Assembly (NCBI RefSeq): GCF_043641665.1
Contig: NC_092189.1
Coordinates: forward strand, 17,266,833 to 17,330,832
Length of the DNA stretch: 64,000 nt
Source of the DNA: Enoplosus armatus
Taxonomy: Eukaryota; Chordata; Actinopteri; Centrarchiformes; Enoplosidae
Reading direction: 5' to 3'
A program made the translations under genes and the position numbers. Below the pieces are notes generated by a model. The model was not told where the DNA came from. It saw only the letters and a program-made list of their open reading frames with translations, and did not search any database. This document shows, in pieces, positions 49,878 to 58,326 of the stretch. The first letter of the stretch is position 1; every line of letters begins with the position of its first letter.

Positions 49878-50559
49878 TATATTGTTATATTAGCCACATG
49901 TTGTTGCTCGGCATGTAGTGCCTGTGTAGAGAACACATGTTTAGCACAGCAGTAGCTGGAAAACTAATGATAGCCCACTAACAACAGAATTCTGCAGAGC
50001 ATTGTTCCATCAGGTTAATGAGTGTGGCCCAGTAATGGCAGATCAATGATTACAGATGATTAGTGTTTCCCTGTGCCGGCTATGACTCCACTGTCTATCA
50101 GTTGTAACTGCTTGCTAACTTGAAGTCATTCCCTGAAGGGCCGGTGGTTAAATGATGGAGGTCTGCAACAGCTGGAGCTGTGGATTTACTGGCTTAGAGG
50201 GTCTGATTCTGTCTGGCTGCGGGTCGTCTCCAGCTTCAGTCAGGTCCTCCAGCTCTCTGAGGATGACTGATGGAGCACCGACTCATTAGCAGCCATGTGG
50301 ATTTAGTCTCGTTAAGGGATCCTAATGGATAGATTTATCTCATTACATTTGGCACTTCATTAGATACACATACTGTAGGACAAAGGCATGTGTGCCTGCA
50401 GAAATGTGGTCACACACACACCACATGATGGACTTATATTTTTCACATACTGTCATTCATTAGGGCAGTGTAATTACCCAGACCAACATCCTGTTGTGAA
50501 AAACTAATACAGACTTTCTCAACCTTTTCTCCCAGAATTCCCGTCATATATATTTGGAT

Positions 50560-50895
50560 AAGTATTAGACAAAATTTTGACCTGATGATAGTGGTAGGTG
50601 AAAATATCACCAAAGTGATTCCAATTCATCCCGAGGGGACCATGAGTGTCTGTACCAAATTTCATGCCAATCTCTCCAATAGTTGTCAAGACAACTCACT
50701 CAAAACCACAAATGTCAACCTCATGGTAGCGCAATAGGAAAAGTCAGACAATTACCAAAGTCATTAGGATTCACCCTTGAGGAATCATGGATATCTGTAC
50801 CAAACTTCAAGGCATCCAGTAGTTGTTTCAATATTTCAGTTTGGACCAAGTGGTGGACTGACTGAGCCTAGAGCCTCGCCACTTGTGTGGCTAAA
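50560..50895 (+). repeat. repeat family E, copy 4
   Basis: CCAAATTTCATGCCAATCTC, CTCACTCAAAACCACAAATG, TCAACCTCATGGTAGCGC and TTTGGACCAAGTGGTGGACT. An internal partial duplication is visible: TCTGTACCAAA(T/C)TTCA occurs at about 50650 and 50795. Confidence 0.65.
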
Positions 50896-51918
50896 AATGT
50901 ATCTAGCAATGTGTTGAAAATGTCTAATATACATCTTAATTTTATGTTATCCTGTCTGCTTATGTAAGGGCTTAACTTCAAGGTGGAAAAAAAAATCCAA
51001 CCTAATAGGAGCTGATTAACAGACTGCAGGTAGTAAAGACTACAGTAATGAGATCATATGCAGCTGAATGGAGACACAATTGATCAAAGCTCTGTAGGTG
51101 TTTATCTCAAGCACGTGACACCAATTGTTATTATATTTTTGAATTATAAGCATTTCATAGCTGGAAAGCAATTAATAAAGGCAGCATGCACACTTTAATA
51201 GAAAGCTTTGCCTTGTTGGGTTAGTGACGAACACATTATCGTCCTTTCAATTGCAAATTATTTGTGGTTCATTTATACCGAATTTAGACACTTTTCATTG
51301 TTCACACGTGCACTTCTCCTCGCCAGCCTCTCTTTTCAGACAATGCATAACAAAGGCTGCCTGAGGGGCCCGTACAAACTGCTTGAATTATCCTTTTTCT
51401 TTTGGTATCAGCATTTCACAGCAGTCCGGGATCGCCTTTTCTTTGCAGTTGTGTTGCGGTCTAAAAAAAAAAGTGAGCAGAATGAGCTGTGAAAAAGCTG
51501 CTGGTATGTTGAGGAGCATGACCTCACTGTTTGAGTCGATCAATAGCACTTACACATGATGTGTTCTTGGTTAGCTTCACAAATCAACACCTGTCTTATT
51601 GCAATAGAAGCAGTACAGTGCACACCCACAACTTGAAACTGTCTTTGTTGTCAAGCACCCTTTATAATGACTTTCCATGACAGTATTAAACTGGAGCACA
51701 TTTCAAATACAGGATAGCCATTTTATTCAGCGTTGGATGATTTAGCAAAAAAGTCAAAAGAAAAAAACTTGTTAAAACAATAAAAATGTTTGTGTGGTCA
51801 CTGTATAACAATTTCAGTACTATTCCCAAAGAGTATTTGAATAGATTTGCTGAAACATCAAATAACCTTAATTCTGACTGAGCCAATAGTACAAAGATCA
51901 AACCCTTATTACCATGAT
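50896..51918. other. non-coding stretch
   Basis: No recognised repeat or exon pair. Confidence 0.35.
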
Positions 51919-52352
51919 CAGTGTTGGATTGTAACTACTGTAAGTACATTTATTAGTAGTTGAGTACAATTCTATGCTACTTGTACTTGAGTATTTAAAT
52001 TTTATGCTATTTTATACTTCTACTTCACTATATTTCAGAGGGAAATATTGTACTTTTTACTTCACTACTGTTATTAAAAGATATAGTCACCAGTTTCTTT
52101 GCAGATTCAGGTGTGATCAGTAAAATCTGATGCATTAAACCACCAAACAGAGTATAAAGTAGTTAATAGTAGTTTCACCTCCACCGTCTCCATCCTGAAA
52201 CGTCTGCTTTTACAGTGATCCACCAGTACTTTTGATACTTTAAGTACATTTAGCTGTCAACACTTCTATATATTTACTTAAGTAAGATTCCTTTTACTTG
52301 TTCACATGCTGGTATTGCTAAATAAAATATCTAAATACTTCTCCCACCACTG
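51919..52352. repeat. hAT-like MITE with probable target-site duplication
   Basis: Begins CAGTGTTGGATTGTAACTAC and ends CTTCTCCCACCACTG, whose reverse complement CAGTGGTGGGAGAAG matches the start. The flanks ACCATGAT (51911-51918) and ACCATTAG (52353-52360) agree at 6 of 8 positions, as expected for an aged 8-bp hAT target duplication. Repeated words such as TTTATACTTCTACTTCACTA and AAGTACATTTA are typical of this teleost element. 434 bp, no coding capacity. Confidence 0.75.
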
Positions 52353-52870
52353 ACCATTAGAAGTACAACAAAGCTGCATCTGCATTATGTTAACCCAAGC
52401 TTTCTATGTATATAACACATGCACATTTCCATTCCCATTTTGCAGATAACCTGTTTTCATTTGAGACATGGCATGCAATTATCTGTCAAATCATTAAAGA
52501 CTCATTCCCCTGCATGTGAAAGGCAGAATTAACATTACTTTTCAAATCGCACTGAGGGGAGAAACGTAATGGTTTATTTTGTGAGTGGTGTCTACAAAAT
52601 TGCTAAGTGTATGTTGTGGGAATCTCAGGCTGTCAAGAGAGTCTCTAATTTGTGTTCATATTTCGCAGACAAAAGTGACGTGTACTTTTAATTCCATATT
52701 TAATTCAGTAATTCAGTGTTCAGTGTCTTTATCTGTTGGCAGTATTTATCAAGTGTGAGATAAAGAAAGAAAGGGATTCCTGTTTGCAACTAAATCACCT
52801 TTATTTTTTTTGTCCCCCCATTGCATTTCAGTCAAACATCAGACAGTTGACATCAGATATACTACAGACT

Positions 52871-53160
52871 AGGGCTGCATTGTATGTACAATATTTTCCA
52901 CAACTAATCATCTCAAAGAGCAATACAATGTCAGAAACAATAGAAAATGGCCATCACTATTTGTCAGAACTCAAATTGGCGTCTTGAAAAATTACTTTTT
53001 GTCCAAACAGCTGTCCAAAAGTCAAAGATATTTTCTTTACAGTGATATATATATATATATATATATAAGAGAGAACAGCAGCAAATCTTCACGTTGAGAA
53101 GCTGGAACCCTCAAATATTTGGCATTTTCCCTTGATAAATGACTTCAATAACCAGAATTA
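52871..53160 (+). repeat. MITE family A, copy 7
   Basis: Starts AGGGCTGCATTGTATG and contains CAATGTCAGAAACAATAGAA and GTTGAGAAGCTGGAACCCTC. An (AT)n run at 53045-53067 has expanded inside it. Confidence 0.6.
53045..53067. repeat. (AT)n microsatellite
   Basis: About 11 AT units inside MITE copy 7. Confidence 0.85.
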
Positions 53161-53873
53161 CATGGTTACGTGGTCCTCTTTCATTTGACACATTGTCCAG
53201 TGTGTGGTCTCTCAGTTCTGGCATCTTGATACATGATGATACAGCATTTAGTGGGCCAATCTGACCAGCACTAAGCTTCCCGTCTCATAAAGCTCTGCAG
53301 CTGTATGTCCAGATGAGATTATAACAACCTCATTGAAGAGACACGTGCTCAAGAGACCAGCATCATTGGAGTACCTTTTGTTGACCTATACATCCACCCC
53401 AACCTCCTCCCTATGCAGACTTTGTCGCTACCTAACTTCTTCCTTTGCTAATGGGCTTTGTCACTTGAATGTAAACATATGTCTATTTGGGGCACTTTCT
53501 GACACGACTGATGCTGACAGTCTCACAAAAAGAAAATCACAATTCTAAAAAAAAGAAACAGAATTAAATGGTATGCACCAACAAACAAATATACTTTAAT
53601 TGGCTCTGCTCAGTAAACTGTTGCTTAAGTCTCTCCTAATCAGAAAGACTTGCTGCGTTTGAATTTGTAAAGCCTGCACCTTGCAGGTTTGGCTAATTTT
53701 AATTAGAGGACATGGCATTATGTGTCAGTCAGGCTCCAGTATTGTGACTGATCCATTCAATAACTACCCTTTTAAATGAATTAATTTGTGGAAAAAATAA
53801 TTTGTTTTTATTAAATATTTTCTGTATGCTGTTAAGTCATTACATCAAAGTGCTGATTTATTTTGCATTGCAG
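53161..53873. other. non-coding stretch before exon 3
   Basis: No recognised repeat or coding sequence. Confidence 0.35.
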
Positions 53874-53924
53874 GTTGTGTAGCGGGGGTCACCTTGGGAT
53901 ATGCTGTCCTGAGATTTATCCCAT
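53874..53924 (+). CDS. candidate 51-nt exon encoding a hydrophobic segment
   Basis: The acceptor TTATTTTGCATTGCAG and donor CCAT|GTAGGT bound 51 nt, symmetric in phase 1 and therefore compatible with the exon at 45380. Joined to that exon's last base it reads G and then CVAGVTLGYAVLRFIP, a glycine-rich hydrophobic run that could be the first part of a transmembrane helix or a signal-anchor just after the basic KKRKR cluster. A second frame is also open, so coding status is not proven. The next exon is not found in the window, unless one hides beyond the TRIM gene. Protein unrecognised. Confidence 0.48.
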
Positions 53925-54155
53925 GTAGGTATTTTTAAACACAGTAATAGTTATTTCAACCTGCCCTAGATATCAAGCCCATCCATCATGTCATGTGTAA
54001 ACAGTCCTGAAATGTGACACTCCAAGCAGTACAAAACACATGCTATAAAATATTTATAAATGCTGATATGTGACCCGTCTTTGGTGTTAGTATGGCCATG
54101 TTGCCAGACAAGGAATAGTTTTAAAGTATCAAAATGAATGGCCAGATCATAGAGA

Positions 54156-54161
54156 TTTATT
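54156..54161 (-). terminator. candidate poly(A) signal of the TRIM gene
   Basis: TTTATT on the + strand (AATAAA on the - strand), about 370 nt past the TRIM stop. The TG microsatellite would lie within the 3'UTR. Confidence 0.4.
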
Positions 54162-54197
54162 TTTTTAACCCAGGGAGATGTGTGGCTGTGCCCCCAG

Positions 54198-54200
<3 letters not shown>

Positions 54201-54264
<64 letters not shown>

Positions 54265-54302
54265 TGTGTGTGTGTGTGTGTGTGTGCGTGTGTGCGCGCG
54301 CA
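54201..54302. repeat. long (TG)n microsatellite
   Basis: About 100 bp of TG with three interruptions near the right end, passing into CGCG. On the - strand it is (CA)n in the presumed TRIM 3'UTR. Long alternating purine-pyrimidine DNA can adopt Z-form. Confidence 0.92.
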
Positions 54303-54528
54303 GTGAATGTCCTGATGGTTGCATGGGGATCTCTACAGCTGTCTGTGTGACACGCGACACATAGTGACACACAGCGCTGACGCTGATGGATGGGGTAAAC
54401 AGAATGACACAGTGGCGTTTCACAGATAAAAAAAAATGTGAACATACTACTATTGTGGTCTCTCTCTCTCTCCAAGTACCTCATGCCGTTTCTTTTACAG
54501 AAAACACAACAAAAACTCAGCTGTTGTA

Positions 54529-56151
54529 TCAGACAGGAGTGATGATCAAGGGGGCTGAATTTTTGCCGCCGTCATTGGCACAGGGGCTGAAGAACGGAAA
54601 GAGCTTCTCAGTGAAGTTACATCCGGTGAAGGAGAAGATGGGAGCCCGGGCGTCCACGTTGTAGAAGGAAACTTGACCCTCTTCGTAATCAACAAACACC
54701 CCAACCTTTTGAGGCATCTCCCTGACATGGAGGTAAATGGCAGGGCCGGCATTGGCTGTAAACTCATTCCCTTTCCTCAGCCAAATAGTCCAGTATCCAT
54801 TCGTAGGGCTCAGTCTAATATCACCCTTCCTGTTGATGGACTGGTTTGCAACTCCTAAATCCCAGTGTGTTTTGCCTTTAACCTGGACCTCGTAGTAAAA
54901 CTTTCCTGAGGAGAAACCCTCCTTGGCAAGGATATTAAGGACATTATCAAACCTCTCTGGTTTGTTTGGGAGATTCCTCTTTCTGTCTCCATGCGTGACT
55001 TGTTTCCCATCCTCAGAAACATTGAGAAAAGGGTTTGCAGTCTCAGGATCCAGTGTCACATCCACAGCATGCCGCTGCATTTCTTTCAAGTCGGGATCAC
55101 ACAGCATCCTTATTTCTGTCATCACTGTTGACTCCAGCTTGGTCAAGGCTCCCCGCACAGTAAACTGGTCACTGTCAATCGTCAGATCAGACCAGTCCTT
55201 AACCTGGGGCGGAGTGATGGTAAGAGAAAGGAACTTCTCAAGAAATACGAAGGCGTCGTTGGTGAGTGAGACCTGATTAAGCTGCAAGTTGTGCTGCTTT
55301 ATTTGCATAATTTCTCCCTCCAGTTCTTTAATGAAGCCTTCTGTCTCTGTTTCAATTATTTTCTGCTTTGTCTGAATTACCCCAGTCAGCTCAGCTTGGC
55401 TTCTCTTAATGTAGTCCACCACAGCAGTCATCACATGTGTGCTGTATGACTGCGCCTTCGCTGCATTATTTCTGCTAGCCTCCACTGACCGTTGAATCTC
55501 CTCAATTTTCTGCTCGCGCACCTGGATCATCTGATCCGAGTCGTCCTTGTCGATTTCCAGCAGGGCTTTCCTCATTTGAGCCTCCTCCTCCAGACTCACT
55601 ATCTTATGGTTTTTGTGGTCGCTGTCTTTACAGGACTCGCATACAAACATTTGATCCACCTGGCAAAATAGCTCCAAAGCCCCATCATGCTTCTCGCATA
55701 TCCTGCTCTCCAGGTCCTCAGCTGGGTGGATCAGCTTGTGCTTCTTCATGGCTGAAATTCTCTGATGAGGCTCCAGATGTGTTTCACAGTAAGACATGAA
55801 GCACACTAAGCAGGACTTGAGGGCTGGGAGCTTTGCCCCTGTGCAGATACCACAGAGCACATTTCCATTTCCTGCTTGTTCAGGGATACCACAAGATTTT
55901 TCTTGAACAGATGTTTTGACCTCTGCGGCCATCTGAGCAATGAAAGTGTTAACGCGAAGCGTTGGTCTGTTGTAGAATTTCTCTGTACACAGTGGACATT
56001 GGCATACAGTATTGTGATTGTCCCAGTACTCTGTGATACAGTTAAGACAGAAGTTGTGCCCACAGGGAATCGACACAGGTTTAGTGAATACATCCAGACA
56101 GATGGAACAAAGGAATTTCTCCACAACCGTTGAACTATTAGCGTAAGCCAT
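54529..56151 (-). CDS. bloodthirsty-related / TRIM39-like E3 ubiquitin ligase, 540 aa
   Basis: Complete single-exon coding region. RING at about 15-55 (C15, C18, C30, H32, C35, C38, C52, C55, all present). A B-box1-like module lies at 100-142 (C100, C103, C114, C117, C122, H125) and B-box 2 at about 152-182 (C152, H155, C163, C171, C174, H179, H182). A coiled coil spans roughly 185-300. PRY-SPRY/B30.2 runs from about 363 to the end, with LDPETANPFL, a YYEV variant of the WEV motif and VDYEEGQVSFYN. Family knowledge: such class-IV TRIM proteins dimerise through the coiled coil, transfer ubiquitin through the RING and recognise targets by SPRY, often in antiviral or inflammatory signalling. The CSICLDVFT-PVS-PCGHNFC signature is typical of the expanded fish btr/TRIM39-like set; exact orthology cannot be set from sequence alone. 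The ATG at 56151 follows a CTAG splice acceptor by two bases and leads directly into the RING, so the start is well supported. No frameshift. Confidence 0.95.
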   Translation of the reverse strand: MAYANSSTVVEKFLCSICLDVFTKPVSIPCGHNFCLNCITEYWDNHNTVCQCPLCTEKFYNRPTLRVNTFIAQMAAEVKTSVQEKSCGIPEQAGNGNVLCGICTGAKLPALKSCLVCFMSYCETHLEPHQRISAMKKHKLIHPAEDLESRICEKHDGALELFCQVDQMFVCESCKDSDHKNHKIVSLEEEAQMRKALLEIDKDDSDQMIQVREQKIEEIQRSVEASRNNAAKAQSYSTHVMTAVVDYIKRSQAELTGVIQTKQKIIETETEGFIKELEGEIMQIKQHNLQLNQVSLTNDAFVFLEKFLSLTITPPQVKDWSDLTIDSDQFTVRGALTKLESTVMTEIRMLCDPDLKEMQRHAVDVTLDPETANPFLNVSEDGKQVTHGDRKRNLPNKPERFDNVLNILAKEGFSSGKFYYEVQVKGKTHWDLGVANQSINRKGDIRLSPTNGYWTIWLRKGNEFTANAGPAIYLHVREMPQKVGVFVDYEEGQVSFYNVDARAPIFSFTGCNFTEKLFPFFSPCANDGGKNSAPLIITPV

Positions 56152-56153
56152 GT

Positions 56154-56294
56154 CTAGAAAATATGTGAAAAAAGTGAAAAAAAGTTAGAGCAGCATAAAG
56201 TCAAACCGGATTAATTGTTGTCCGTGTTTGAAATCACTGAAATGTAAAAAAACACTACAGACAAGAGAGCAAAGGTGATAAATTGCAACTTTAC
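56154..56294 (-). other. 5'UTR intron of the TRIM gene
   Basis: On the - strand a donor CCAG|GTAAAG (exon edge 56295) and an acceptor TTTTCTAG|AC immediately before the ATG define a 141-bp intron. The small upstream non-coding exon lies at about 56295-56335. Confidence 0.55.
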
Positions 56295-56368
56295 CTGGCA
56301 CGTGTAGGTCTTTCTAAATCTTTCAGATCTGTAAAGGAAAGTAAACACACAGCTTCTTTCTTTCTTTT

Positions 56369-56380
56369 GGTTTCTCTTTC
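56369..56380 (-). promoter_or_regulatory. ISRE/IRF-like element upstream of the TRIM gene
   Basis: Reads GAAAGAGAAACC on the - strand, fitting GAAANNGAAA. It lies about 220 bp upstream of the ATG and 35-85 bp from the presumed first exon, a typical place for an interferon-response element. A purine-rich AAAGAAAGAAAG run adjoins it. Confidence 0.5.
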
Positions 56381-57959
56381 AGCAATGAAGTCAGGAGTTG
56401 CCCGGCCCCTCCTATTTCCTCATCTAACAGGAACAAGTTAACCCATTACAGCCTCAATTCACTAGTGACCCACGTTTAGAGCTTTTCTTTTCCTCCCAGA
56501 TCCATTAGAGCTTAAGTTAGAGATATAAAAATGTGTCCCCAATCTCCCCTTCAAAGGCTTGTATACAGCCATAAGAGTGGGGATTTCTTTCAGGTGTCCA
56601 TTATTCATATTATTCTTTGTTACTTGCTTGTTGATGTATCCACAATGTTGGCGCGTCAGAAATCCCTTTCATGTACAGTATTATGCACAAATGTAATGAA
56701 AGCTCTGAGACAGCACAACATGTTAAATTCAAAATGAGTCTGTATGCACGTGTGTGCATTTGCATTACATGAGAGTGCTTAATGACGGCATCTGCATAAT
56801 AAACTGTAAATACACTCGTCCTGTGCTCTCTCCTCCAAGCAAACAAGGCTTTGAACACAATAGCTCCCCTGCATCCTTGAAGGGCTTTGTCAGAGCTGAA
56901 ATAATCTGTGTGGGTTTCCTGCAGGTTTCTGTGCATTAGCAGCATTCATGTAAGATTGAATGTATTTCCATTTCTGCATGTGTTTGTTTGATTTTTTAAA
57001 TGTAGGTGTGAGCATATGAAAATAGGCTCATGATTGTTAAATTGAAAAACATATGTGAGTGATGCATTGTACAAGCCTCCATGCAGCTTGATTTGTCGTT
57101 CGATATGTGTGTGTTTTAAATACATGTATGTGGGTGTATGCTGTATGCCTCATATCTCAGTGTGCAGTCATTCAACCGCTGTGTATTTGCTGTAGTCTTT
57201 ACTGTGAAAATGTGAATAGCTGGTGCAGCCTCAGCAGCTGTTAATTAATTCAGTGACTGATGATATCAAGACATAATGTAAAGGGAATGGGACTTTGAAG
57301 ATCCAATCATACGGCACTAAGATATATACGTATATTTGCTCAGTATTTTTAATTATGTATACAGTTGATGTGCTCAGAAAAAAAAGGTCCACAATGCGAC
57401 GTTCTCATCTGAAAATGACAGGCCAGCTCTGATCAGAGCTCTCGTGAGCCACGTCTTATTCAAGCCTCACCTCAATGCCTTTGGTACCATTAAACATTCA
57501 AACGACATTTGAATCAGATGGGGATTCCCTTTGATCCTGGTCTGTGTGGAGCTCCAAGACCCGGGCCTTTCTTCCCCTCCGCAGGATCCACTGTTAGGTT
57601 CATGGAGGGATGAGAGGGAGTCGGAGCTTTTCTCCTCCTGTTTTTTTTTTCTTCTTCTCATTTCTTCCCTCTTTCAGCCCAAGCTTTCTCCCCACCCTTC
57701 GTCCCTGTTCTCTGACCCATGCGGCTCTCACTTGTAGCTGCTCTTCTCTCCTCAAATACATGAATAAGATATTAGAGGAGCTCAAAGTGCTAGAGGACAC
57801 AGACCTCCCTCTATTAGAATTGAATGCCTCCTGCTAGGTGTCTGCTCTGCTCTAAACTGAGTTTAAGTCTACAATAAAGCCTGGTCTCGAAAGCACATCC
57901 TATAGCCCAAGAGATTGGCTATGTTGACTAATTAATGGCAGCTCTAATTAAAATAGTGT
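56381..57959. other. non-coding stretch beyond the TRIM promoter
   Basis: A pyrimidine-rich tract occurs at 57640-57690. No recognised repeat or exon pair. Confidence 0.35.
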
Positions 57960-58326
57960 GCTTCCAACCTTGTTTGGGGAAGACCATTTCCTGTTTCAAC
58001 ATGACAACGCTCCTGTGCACACAATCCTCTCCAGTGTGGTGTGGAGGAACTTTTCTGGCCTGCACAGAGCCCTGAACTCAGCCTCATCCAACTCCTTTGG
58101 GATGAACTGGAGCACTGAGTGAGAGCCAGACTGTATCGCCCAACATCAGTGCTCAACCTCACGTAGGCTCTTGTGGCTGAACGGGAGCAAAATTGTGTGG
58201 ACAGTCTTCCCAGAGTAATGGAGGCTGTTATAGGCTATATGCTAAATGCGCATGATTTTGAATGGCCAATGAGAGAGGGATTCAACGATCACATAAGGGT
58301 GTAACATTCGTGTGTTCACTTTTGGC
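57960..58326 (+). mobile_element. Tc1/mariner transposase relic (3' end)
   Basis: Read in two frames, the sequence gives FQHDNAPVH and then WPAQSPELSLIQLLWDELE. These correspond to the second catalytic aspartate region (QDNAPVH) and the SPDLNPIE-type third catalytic region of Tc1/mariner DDE transposases. A deletion between them causes the frameshift, and the DLNPIE-equivalent is mutated to ELSLIQ. The right end CACTTTTGGCCCTG resembles the usual terminus. The 5' part is missing, so the element is dead. Confidence 0.75.

Larger units (their letters stand above)
45527..53873 (+). other. proposed intron 2 (about 8.3 kb)
   Basis: GTACTG donor to TTATTTTGCATTGCAG acceptor. It contains several repeats and two exon-like units (46503-46536 and 48288-48520) that are reported as findings. 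Confidence 0.45.

Noticed and set aside
53966..54484. 172-codon open frame on the - strand
   Set aside because: Mostly a translation of the (CA)n microsatellite; it lies in the TRIM 3'UTR.
54923..55276. + strand open frames within the TRIM gene
   Set aside because: Shadow frames of the TRIM coding strand.
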